Assembly (NCBI GenBank): GCA_004431415.1
Contig: QPMI01000063.1
Coordinates: forward strand, 1-64,000
Reading direction: 5' to 3'
Origin: Cyanophora paradoxa
Lineage: Eukaryota; Glaucocystophyceae; Cyanophorales; Cyanophoraceae
Length of the DNA: 64,000 nucleotides
Under the pieces are notes generated by a model, which was given only the letters and a program-made list of their open reading frames with translations, did not search any database and was not told where the DNA came from. The position numbers and the translations under genes are program-made. Positions 43,932 through 52,860 of this stretch are shown piece after piece (within the stretch, counting starts at the first letter, position 1; every line of letters begins with the position of its first letter).

Positions 43932-46340
43932 ATGGACGCCGCAGCCGCGAGCGGAGCGCCGGCCGCGGGCCAGCCGGCGTCCGCGGGGCCGAGCAGGGAA
44001 GCGCATAAGGCGGCCCGCGTCCTCGCGAACGTCTTCCTGGTGGCGCTCCTCGACCTGACCTCCGCGGGCATTCTCGTCCCGCTGCTGCCGGCGTACGCGG
44101 AGCAGGAGTTCGGCGCGACGAGCCCGCAGATCGGCGTGCTCCTCGGTGCGCGTTCCTGGGCTGCGTCCGCGCGCGCTCCGCCCTGACCGCTGCCGCCGGG
44201 GCGAAGGGACGTACGCGGCGGCGCAGCTCGTGGGGAACCCGATCGCGGGGCGGGTCTCGGACCGGCGCGGCCGCAAGTCGGTCATGCTCGTCTGCCTCGC
44301 CGGCGTCGCCCTCGGCTACGCCCTCCTCGCCTCCGCCACGTCCCTCTCCGCCCTCTTCGCCGCCCGCGCCCTCGCCGGCCTCCTCGGCGCGAACAGGCGC
44401 GCCCGCCCGCCCCGCGCGCGTTCGAAGCCGGCTTCTGAGCCTGAGGCGGGCCCGGGCAGCGCCGTGGCGCAGGCGTACATCAGCGACCACACAGGCGAGG
44501 CGGACCGCGCCCGCGGCCTCGGCCTCCTCGGCGCAGCCTTCGGGTGCGCGCGCCCGTGTACCCCCCTCCCTTCCCGCCGCCCTCGCGGCCCGACGCCGGC
44601 CGGCGCAGCATCGGCTTCGTGGTGGGCCCCGCCCTGGGCGGCGCCCTCGGCGCTCACTACGGGTACCGCGTGCCCGCACTCGTCGCCGCCGGCCTCTCCG
44701 CCGCCAACGTGCGTACCCCCCGCGGCCCTGTGGCCCGGCCCTGCCGCCCCCGCGATCCCCCTCGCAGGTCCTCCTCGCGGCGTCGCTCCTCCCCGCCTCG
44801 AGGCCGGCGGCGGCCGCCTCCCCCGCCGCCCCCGCGGCCGCCCCCCACTCCTGGCGGAGCCTGCGCGCCCCCGCCTTCTTCCTCCTCGCCGCCCGCCTCG
44901 TCTTCGGCCTCAGGTACCCCCCCGCGGCCCCGCCCCCGCCTCCCGCGCTCCATCTGACGCCGTACCCCCAGCTTCTACGCCTTCCGAACGGCCTTTCCCC
45001 TCTTCGCCCGCCACCGGTGCCCCCCTTGCGACTGCTCCCCCCTGCCGTCGCCGAGCAGCCGTGCCCACAGGCTCGGCCTCGACGCAAAGGGTACGGGCTA
45101 CCTTCTCTCCTACCTCGGTGCGGTACCCCCGCGCCGCGTTTCTGTACCCCTCCCCTAACCCCTTTCGCCCAGGCCTGCTCGTTGGCGCCGTCCAGGTCCC
45201 TTGTACACGTTCAGTCCTCCTTCGCCCGAACTGATCGAGTACCCCGGCAGGGCAAGGGGGTGGGGCGGGCCGCCAAGCGCTGGCCGGAGCCGCCCCTCGT
45301 CCTCGCCTCCTGCCTCGCCCTCGCCGCCTCCCTCCAGGCGACCCGTACCCCCAGCGGGCTTCCCCCCCCCCCCCGCTGACGCGCCGCGGGCAGCTCTGGG
45401 GATCGGCGGCGACGCTCCGCGGCACCATGTTGGCGCTGATACCCCTGGCGGCCGCGAACGGGTTCCCCCTCCCCGTTCCCGACCGTTTCTCCGGCCGGTG
45501 CCGACGCGTACCCCGCAGGATGCTGATGACTTGCATCAACTCGCTGCTGACCAAGGTCGTCCCCAAGGTCAATCCCGTACCCCTCCGGCGGCTGTACCCC
45601 CGTTGAACCGACGCAGGAGGACGTGGGCCTCGTGCTGGGCCTTTCGGCCGCAGCGGACAGCGTGGCAAAGGCGGCCGCGCCGCCGGCAGCCGGGTCCGCC
45701 CGCTCCCCGCCCCCCCCCCCCCTCCCCCCCCCCCCGCCCCCCCCCCCTTCCGCCCCCGCCCCCCGCCCCTACTGACTGGGGCCGGGGTAGCGTGCTCATC
45801 GCCTCGCACGGGCAGGGGGCCCCGGTGCGCCCCGCGCGCAGCGTCCCGGGCCCTCCCCTGCGAGCCGACGCTTGGGGCCTCGCGGCAGGCGCCGCCGGGT
45901 GCGCCCTCATGCTGGTGGACGCGGCGTGCCTGTGGCTCGCCTTCCGGTCGGGGCCCTTCCGCGCGGCGCTGGCGGCCTCGCGCGAGCACGAGCGCGCCGG
46001 CGAGGTGAAGAAGGCCGAGCGGCACGCCCGCGCCCTCGCCCGCGCCGAGGAGCTCGCCGCCGCCGCCGGCGAGGGGGCGGGAGGGGCGGGGCGCGCAGGC
46101 GGCCCCCGGCGGCGGCGGCCGGCGCGGGTCCCGCCGGCGCCGCCCGCAGTTTTGATTCGGAGTAGCAGCGGCCTGACAGCATCCCATCGTGGTCGTGACT
46201 TTTGCCGCTATAGATCTACCGATTTCTCTCGCGAATCAGCAGTCCCTTCCCTGAACAGTGAATGTACACATGTCACTGTGCTTAGTGCACGTGTGCTTGC
46301 CACGGTGCACGTGTGCTTGTCACGTCTAAACGTTCGTTAA
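43932..46340 (+). CDS. Major facilitator superfamily transporter (multi-exon)
   Basis: The start at 43932 (MDAAAASGAPAAGQPAS) precedes a first membrane segment, VLANVFLVALLDLTSAGILV, and PLLPAYAEQEFGATSPQIGV. The next exon has MFS motif A (GRVSDRRGRKSVML) with membrane segments on both sides. After that come YISDHTGEADRARGLGLLG and GFVVGPALGGALGAHYGYR, the order seen in TetA/MFSD10-like transporters. Later exons (44,770-45,950) give further hydrophobic segments, for example LVLASCLALAASL and ALMLVDAACLWLAF. The C-terminus is a charged Ala/Glu/Arg helix, and the exact stop (46,165-46,340) is uncertain. The substrate is unknown. Introns carry GTACCCC near their ends, as in the PSD and MYB genes. 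Confidence 0.75.
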
Positions 46341-47192
46341 GCTTGAGCTTGGCGTGCGCCCGGCCGGCTCATCATGATCAATGCCTTAGCTTGTGCATGC
46401 ATATGTGCATGGTGGACGGACCGGACGGCTCCCGGGCCCCGGGCCCCGGCTAATCATGAATCGGCTTCGAGACTCTGAGAAGCATGCATGCGCCACGCCG
46501 CGCGCGCGCGCCGCGCGCGCGCGCGTGCGTGCGCGGCCCACGCCGGCGCCGGCGCCGTACGCGTGATCGACGTCCCCTGACGCGTACGCGCACGGGGACG
46601 CGTATACGTACGAGCGCGCGGCGCATGCGCAGCGCCGAGGCTCCATGGCCAGCCGCCAGGCGCGCGCGCGCGCCGCGGCGCGCTCGAGGCTCGGCGCCCG
46701 GCGCCGGCGGCGGCCACGGTCGCGGACTCGCGGTGCACTGCGGCACGTGGCCTCGGCGCCGGTGCACTGCGGCACGTGGCCTCGGCGCTGGTGCCGGCGG
46801 TCGCGCGCGCGGCGCCGCGGCGGTGCACTGCGGCCGCGGCGCGTCGCCGGCGCGCTCCGGCCGGCCGGGATCGATATCGGACTCGGACCGGCCTCCGCGC
46901 CCAGGGGATCTGAGGGGATACGTATACCAGGCCACGGGGGATACCACTGTCAGCGGAAAAAAATCAATTTCTTCGATTTCATGGCAAATTCATGCATGAA
47001 ACTCCGGTGCGGGCCGGGTACGCATTAGTGCCAAGCTTTTTTTAAGTTGCAGCCAACCGCGCGCATGCGCATATATCAGCCTCGGGTCCCAGCCCTGCAT
47101 ACAAGGCGCACCGAGCTACTGCCAACCTCGTGATTGGTGGACTCCTGATGCCGCAAATCTGCACAAAAGGCAGTATTAAGAAGTTGCAGCCC
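46341..47192. other. Non-coding region rich in alternating CG and palindromes
   Basis: No gene. The 46,490-46,640 stretch is dominated by alternating GC/CG steps and short palindromes. The sequence gtgcacgtgtgcttg is duplicated at about 46,284 and 46,304. The left end of the retroelement begins at 47,193. Confidence 0.5.
46732..46789. repeat. 29-bp tandem duplication
   Basis: A 29-base unit beginning ggtgcactgcggcacgtggc is repeated directly twice with one difference at the last base. A partial third copy starts at about 46,823. Confidence 0.85.
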
Positions 47193-47543
47193 TTCTTCTA
47201 CGCTCCGCCCGCGGCTGCGGTGCTCGGCGCGCGTCCGGGCCTTCTGATTGCAAGGGCGAGCCTCGGAGCGAGAGGGAGATGAAGGGGTACGGCCTCATTG
47301 GGCCGTGACCTTAGCGTCACGGCTCCAAAGGAGGTCGACCCGAGGAAGGGTCCCCTGAGGCCGAAAAGGGAGACCACGTATTGCCTAACAGGCGTGGTTG
47401 GGGGGGATATCTCTTCACCCCCCGTTTGCCGCGGGGGTACACGTTTTGCTGCCCGGGTACGCAATCGCGCCTCGCGGGTACGCGATTTCGGATCGCGCCT
47501 CGCTGGGGTACGCGATTTCGTCGGGGGTACAGCATCAAAAGCC
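47193..47543 (-). repeat. 351-bp split direct repeat B2
   Basis: Nearly identical to 48,231-48,581 (one difference noticed, near 47,342). It contains a stem-loop forming ACCAC/GTGGT around GCCT/AGGC (about 47,371-47,396). It also has several GGGGTAC motifs, which read GTACCCC in the element's sense direction. Confidence 0.9.
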
Positions 47544-48025
47544 GAAAATAAAGGACTGCACGAAGGCAGCCACCACTCGCATGACAGCCCGAAGGCCCGC
47601 GAAGTGGCACGGGCCGAAGCCCAGGCCTCAAGGGAAAAACCCGACTGGGCGTTGCCCCACCTTGGGTCGAAAGACAGAAATAACGCGTGAAAACTATACA
47701 AATCTGACCGGGCGGCCTAGACCCGGTCCCGATTGCGCGCGATCGAAATCGAAAGAACCTGATCATGAAATAACCAGACTATGATCATGATCATGAGACA
47801 GACTGCAAAAAATGCCTGAACTCGCGATATCGCGATCGATCGAGCCGACGCCCGATTCCCGGATCGGAGTCGACGTCCGGCACGATTAAAGAAGAGGAAG
47901 CGAACGTCACCTCGCGATCGAGCTCCAAATTATAATTAAATTCGGATCCTCGGATCCGGATATAGATGGTCATGATCATCGCGCCGCGGCGATCGGATAG
48001 GTGCAGTTGGGGATGGTGGGTGGGT
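47544..48025. other. 482-bp spacer between repeats B2 and A2
   Basis: No ORF and no match to the rest of the element seen. It contains gatcatgatcatga-type and cgatcgatcg-type palindromes. In canonical elements A2 and B2 touch, so this may be an insertion or an unrecognised extension of one repeat. Confidence 0.5.
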
Positions 48026-48230
48026 CGGCGAAGACGCTGGAAGCCTCGCTCTAGGTAGCGAGGACAGGGAACAAAGACTGGAGGGGTACAGCTTGCGCAG
48101 TCTAGGGCTGTACTCAGCGCGAGATCGAGGGCCGGAGTTCGAGCGGCGCGGGACGCCCGGCTCGCACCCTCCGCCCGGTCTCGCTTGAAGAAAGCTGGTT
48201 ACTCTCACGCTCTGCTGGAGTAACCCTTCA
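48026..48230 (-). repeat. 205-bp split direct repeat A2
   Basis: Matches 55,704-55,908 over its whole length, starting cggcgaagacgctggaagcc and ending taacccttca. It directly abuts the 351-bp repeat B1, forming the junction expected of a split-repeat retroelement. Confidence 0.9.
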
Positions 48231-48581
48231 TTCTTCTACGCTCCGCCCGCGGCTGCGGTGCTCGGCGCGCGTCCGGGCCTTCTGATTGCAAGGGCGAGCC
48301 TCGGAGCGAGAGGGAGATGAAGGGGTACGGCCTCATTGGGCCGTGACCTTAGCGTCACGGCTCCAAAGGAGGTCGACCCAAGGAAGGGTCCCCTGAGGCC
48401 GAAAAGGGAGACCACGTATTGCCTAACAGGCGTGGTTGGGGGGGATATCTCTTCACCCCCCGTTTGCCGCGGGGGTACACGTTTTGCTGCCCGGGTACGC
48501 AATCGCGCCTCGCGGGTACGCGATTTCGGATCGCGCCTCGCTGGGGTACGCGATTTCGTCGGGGGTACAGCATCAAAAGCC
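48231..48581 (-). repeat. 351-bp split direct repeat B1
   Basis: Second copy of the repeat at 47,193-47,543, located 3' of the recombinase gene in the element's sense direction. A short CAG microsatellite (about 48,599-48,617) follows on the coding side. Confidence 0.9.
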
Positions 48582-48798
48582 AGGCAGCAATTCGGGTCAG
48601 CAGCAGCAGCAGCAGTAGCTTGCACGTCCCTCAGAAATCGGTCCGTTAACAAATATTAATACCATGACAAGCCGCAATTCGGGACCGATCAGATCTCGCA
48701 AACCGCTACTGCCGGCGCCGCTGGCTTCCCGCCCCGCAGCCGATCGCAAGCGCAAGCCAAAGGGGGAATCGAGTGTGAGCCCAGCGGCTCTGATCCGG

Positions 48799-49886
48799 TC
48801 AGCGGCGGCCCTGCAGGGCCCCTGAGACGTACTGCTCCATGAAGGCGCAGGCCTGGCCTTGGAGCTCGGCGGCCGCGTCAACGTAGGCCTCGGACGTGGC
48901 GCTACGATGCGACCAGCGGCCGTGCGTGTCGAGGAGCCGCTTTGGGGCGCCCCCGAGGGCTGCCCAGGTCGGGCCCGTGTGGCGGAACGAGTGCGAAGAG
49001 TAGTCTCCGGCGTCGAGGCCGAGGGACGTGGCGATCCGCTTGGGGAGGACGTTGATGTAGGTGTAGGAGAGTGCCTCGCCGGCCCCCCACGCCTTGGCGA
49101 ACAGGGGCACCTCCTGGCCGCGCTCGACCGGCGAGAAATGGGCGAGGTAGCGGCGGAGTGCGCGGGCTGGGTCGAGAGGGCCGAGCGAGGGCATGTCGGA
49201 GATGGCGACGAGCCTCGCGCCGAGGCGGCCGACGTCGTCCGCATCGCGGCCCCGTCGGGCCTGGTTGGTCTTGTCGGCGCGAATGACGAGGGCGAGGCCG
49301 GGGCGCGTCGCGCCGCGTGTCTGGGCCTCCGCCACGTCGCAGCGGCGCAGGCGTTGGGCGTCGTCGTAGCGGAGGAAGCCGAAGGTCATGGTCAAGACGA
49401 GGGCCAGGTCGCGATGCTGAACGAAGGTGCCCCGCTGCATAAAATCGTCCGTGCGGAGCCAGGCCTCGATCTGCTCCGGGAAGAAGGCCTTCGCCTTCTC
49501 CTCCGCCCGCTGCGTCTGGGCCTGCAGGCCGCGCAGGGTTCGGGCCGAGGTGGCGCTGTCGGGCAAGGGACGGCCGAGACGCTCGAGGTGCGCCTTGATC
49601 CCGGAGAGGGCCTTGCGAATCGTGCTCCACTGCTTGCCCTCGAGGCCGAGGGCCGCCGCGTACATGTGGACCGACTCCACGCCATGCGGCTCGCAGCCCA
49701 CCTCCTCGCAGAAGGCGCAAAATTTGGCGTAGGCACGGCGGTAGTCCTCGCCGGTGCCCGCGCTCACGGCGTGCGTCGGCCACTCGTGGACGAGCGCCGC
49801 GAGCTCCTCCCGGCGCCGCGCCCCGGCGGCGCCGGCGCCGCCATGGCCAGACGCGGCAGCGGCCACGGCTGAGGGGGCCGGGGAGG
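48799..49886 (-). CDS. Tyrosine recombinase of DIRS-like element
   Basis: The enzyme would insert the circular DNA copy by site-specific recombination. The conserved core runs from ELAALVHEWPTHAVSAGTG (about 49,795) to the stop at 48799. Catalytic features of the family are visible: the first arginine in FGFLRYDDAQRLRR, the H-x-x-R motif in SSHSFRHTG, a GRWSH stretch, and the nucleophile tyrosine in SEAYVD. The frame is open up to 50,853, overlapping the reverse transcriptase gene in another frame. It has no ATG between about 50,650 and 49,664. The protein is therefore probably made by frameshifting from the upstream ORF or by non-AUG initiation. The upper boundary given is the point where the upstream ORF ends. 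Confidence 0.85.
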
Positions 49887-52439
49887 CTACGGTCGGGGGC
49901 CCGCGCGGGCCCACGGGTTCGGAGGCAGGGGCCCGCCCGGTGGGGCCGGCGCCGACGTCGATGGCGCCGTGGGAATCGGCGGCTGAGCGAAATCCCCGGT
50001 GGCCGACCGGCGCCCAGCCGGCGGCACCTGGGAGGGGCCAGGCCGGCCAGGTGCCGGCGGGCCATGGGGCCGGAAGGAGGTGGACGGCGGGGGCGGGAAT
50101 ATAGCCTCCGCCGAATCCGCCTGCGCGGCCAGCTCGGCCGTCAGCGACTCGGCCGGCGCCGGGGCGCAGAGCCACAGGGGCCAAGGGGAGCGGCCTAGCC
50201 CCACGGCCCCTTTTCCGCCCGACGCGTAGAAGAGGTGACGGGGGGCCCAGTCTTGCGGCAGGGGGGCCAGGAGCCGGCCATGCTCCGAGGCGGCGGCCCG
50301 CAGCGCGCCCCAGTCCGCGGCGGAGGGCTGGCGCTGCACGAGCCAGATGATGGGGCCGCGGGCTGACCGCCCGTTCTCCACCATCCAGTTGAGGAAGCGG
50401 GGGCGGAGCTGCCAGTCCACAGTTACCACCGCGCCGCCGGGTGGAAGGTCGGCGAGGAAGGGGGCGGCGTGGCGCGAGTTGACGTGGACGTGGGGGAGGT
50501 CCGCCTTGCGCCGCCCGAGGGCCAGCGCCGCGAGGCGTCGCCGCAGCCCCGAGTTGAGGGTGGGGGCGGAGGCCCGGGAGCCGGCGTCCGCGACGATGTT
50601 GTCGACGCCGCGCACGTGGACGGCCTCCAGCGTCACGCCCGCTTCGATGCATGCGCTGAAGAGGCGGAGGGCCAGGTCCATCATGCCCTCGACCAGGCTG
50701 CCGCGCAGCGCTGCTGCGACCGCCGAGCCGTTGTCCACGCGTGCGACGACGTGGCTGCCGCGGGGCAGCAGGGGGAACAGCTCCGTCGCCGCGATGAGGA
50801 CGGCGCGGAGCTCCCGCCAGCAGTTGTCCTCGGCGGCGATGCTGGGCGGCCACTCGCCGAAGACACTGCGAAACTCGCGGCTCGCCAGCGCGAGTGGCTC
50901 GGGCGTCGCCTCGAAGTCCAGGGCGGCGCAGTAGCCCGTCTTGGACGAGTCGGTGAAGAGGCGATACGCGCGAGAGGGGCGCCAGATCGGGGCCGGCGGG
51001 GCGCTCGGGAGATAGTCCAGCAGCCAGGAAATGACCTGCCGCTGGAGAGGCCCGAGGGGCACACGAGCCCGGGGGTTTCCCCCTGCCGCCTCGGCCTGGG
51101 CGACGGCCGCCGTGAGGGGCCGCGAAACGAGCGCCGCCCCGACGAAGGCGTGCCGGGCCGCGTTAAGCGAGCCAGCTATCCGCTGCAAGTCGACGGCGGG
51201 CGCCTCGCCGGCCCCCCGCAGGGGCTCGAGGACCGCCAGGAGCTTGGCCAGTTTCTTCGCGGGCAGGAAGCAGACGCCGGCGGCGGTGTCGAGCCCGAGG
51301 CCCAGGTATTCTCGAAGTTGGGAGGGCAAAAAATCGGACTTGTCGGAGAAGGTGATGCCGAGCAGCACACCGACGTGTTGAAGGTGCTGCGAGACGAGGA
51401 CTGCCTCCTCGTAGGTGGGGCAGATGAAGAGGCCGTCGTCGAGGTAGGTGCAGAGGAGGACTCCCAGCGCCAGCCAGTACTTGGCGAAGGCGCGCATGAC
51501 CTTCGTGAAGATGTAGCACGCGGCGGCGACGCCGAAAGGAAGGGCCTGGTAGACGTAGTAGTTGGTGACGCCGTCGATCGTCCACTTGAAGGCGAGTATG
51601 CAGGCCGTCGTTACGCAAAGGGCTATGTGGTAGTACCCCTTGCGGAGGTCGTAGGAGACGAGCCAGCATCCCGGGTACCGCCGGAGGAGCTCGAGGACCT
51701 GGTCGAGCGTCTGGTAGCGGAAGGAGCGCAGGTGGATGTAGCGGTTGATGCGCGTCGCGTCGAGGCAGAGCCGGAACTTGTCGGCGCCCTTCTTGCCGAC
51801 GGTGTGCAGCGCGGCGACATGGAGCGGTGGCGGCTCGTAGGGCCGCACTTTCCGCACGACGCCCATAGCGACCATGCTCTTCTGCGGGTTCCGCTCGACC
51901 TCGGCATCGACGAAAGCGCGGTGCTCCGGCGTCGCGTAGCACGATGGCCGGGGTTCCTCCTCGAATGCCGGTATGTCCGCGGGGGTGATGGCTTGCGAGG
52001 GATGCCACGGATCCCGCGGTTCATACTTGTCGGCGTCGCGCAGGGCGAACCGCGCGCCGTGGTGCAGGATGAGGCTCACGCGGGCGGGCAGTGTCGTCCC
52101 GGCCTTGCGGAACTGGGTGCGCCACGCCGGTGCGTACTTGCGGAACTGGCCCGCCCGGAACGCCGCTTCGTGTGCCTTGAAGTCGTACGGCGGTGGCGGC
52201 CCGTGCTCACGGACGAAGGCGCGCAGGCGGTCGAGGTGGGCGCCCCCCGTGCCGGGCGGTGCCAAGGCGTTCGACGAGGAGAGGGCGACCAGGCTGAGCT
52301 TGGGGCCGTTCGCCGGCGGGGGAAGCTCGCTTGCGGTGGCGTCTTCTCGGCGCGCGCGAGCTGGTGCGGGCTCCTGCGCGTCCGCGCCCGCTGTGCGCGC
52401 CCGTTTGACGGCGGGCTGCAGGTTCGGTTCGGACTCCAT
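49887..52439 (-). CDS. Reverse transcriptase / RNase H of DIRS-like element
   Basis: An intact 850-codon ORF. The RT domain runs from about residue 200 to 400: FRLCLDATRINRYI, the motif A stretch LVSYDLRKGYYHI, the motif B stretch ALPFGVAAACYIFTK and the catalytic TYLDDG near residue 332. An RNase H domain begins at about residue 490 with LFTDSSKTGYC, followed by VARVDNGSAVAAAL and VDNIVADAGSR. A C-terminal extension (about 660-850) includes VVTVDWQLRPRFLNWM and IIWLVQRQPSAADW, then a Pro-rich tail. Many DIRS elements have a Dam-like methyltransferase domain after RNase H, but I cannot confirm one here. All catalytic residues are present, so the gene looks functional. Confidence 0.93.
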   Translation of the reverse strand: MESEPNLQPAVKRARTAGADAQEPAPARARREDATASELPPPANGPKLSLVALSSSNALAPPGTGGAHLDRLRAFVREHGPPPPYDFKAHEAAFRAGQFRKYAPAWRTQFRKAGTTLPARVSLILHHGARFALRDADKYEPRDPWHPSQAITPADIPAFEEEPRPSCYATPEHRAFVDAEVERNPQKSMVAMGVVRKVRPYEPPPLHVAALHTVGKKGADKFRLCLDATRINRYIHLRSFRYQTLDQVLELLRRYPGCWLVSYDLRKGYYHIALCVTTACILAFKWTIDGVTNYYVYQALPFGVAAACYIFTKVMRAFAKYWLALGVLLCTYLDDGLFICPTYEEAVLVSQHLQHVGVLLGITFSDKSDFLPSQLREYLGLGLDTAAGVCFLPAKKLAKLLAVLEPLRGAGEAPAVDLQRIAGSLNAARHAFVGAALVSRPLTAAVAQAEAAGGNPRARVPLGPLQRQVISWLLDYLPSAPPAPIWRPSRAYRLFTDSSKTGYCAALDFEATPEPLALASREFRSVFGEWPPSIAAEDNCWRELRAVLIAATELFPLLPRGSHVVARVDNGSAVAAALRGSLVEGMMDLALRLFSACIEAGVTLEAVHVRGVDNIVADAGSRASAPTLNSGLRRRLAALALGRRKADLPHVHVNSRHAAPFLADLPPGGAVVTVDWQLRPRFLNWMVENGRSARGPIIWLVQRQPSAADWGALRAAASEHGRLLAPLPQDWAPRHLFYASGGKGAVGLGRSPWPLWLCAPAPAESLTAELAAQADSAEAIFPPPPSTSFRPHGPPAPGRPGPSQVPPAGRRSATGDFAQPPIPTAPSTSAPAPPGGPLPPNPWARAGPRP

Positions 52440-52860
52440 CGCTACTGCCCGCCAGGCTCGGTGTGTGGGTCAGCCTGCACGCGTCCTGGGTGAGCGGCGG
52501 CCGGGCGTCGCTCCGCGCGCGGCCCCTAACTTAATAACTGAATGCAGGAGCGGGGAGGAGGCCATGCAACGGAGGCTCACTGCGCCGCCCGCCCCCTCCT
52601 GGCCCCGCCCTCGAGTTGCCCCGCCCTCGGCGTGCATGCGAGCGGCTCTTAATATAATCGAGTTGCCCGGCCTCCCCCGCTTGCGTCAACACGCCCGGGA
52701 AAAGCAGCAACTGAATTATAAATGGGCCCGGCCAGCGCCAGAACCACAGAACAAGACGTCTCCCCGGGCCTGCCGCCGCGGCAGAGTACCCGGGGTGGCG
52801 GGGGGGTACGGCGCGCGGGGGGGTACGATGACGCTGCCCCTCGCGTCCGCCGCCCTGCCT
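52440..52860. other. Inter-ORF region of retroelement
   Basis: Between gag-like ORF and RT ORF. In the sense direction it contains two GTACCCCCC motifs about 20 bases apart just after the gag stop (52,800-52,830). An AT-rich patch lies near 52,640-52,720. An internal promoter or an intron is possible. No gene seen. Confidence 0.5.

Noticed and set aside
50469-52493. Plus-strand 674-codon ORF opposite the reverse transcriptase
   Set aside because: It is a mirror frame of the intact RT ORF, whose catalytic motifs are all on the minus strand.
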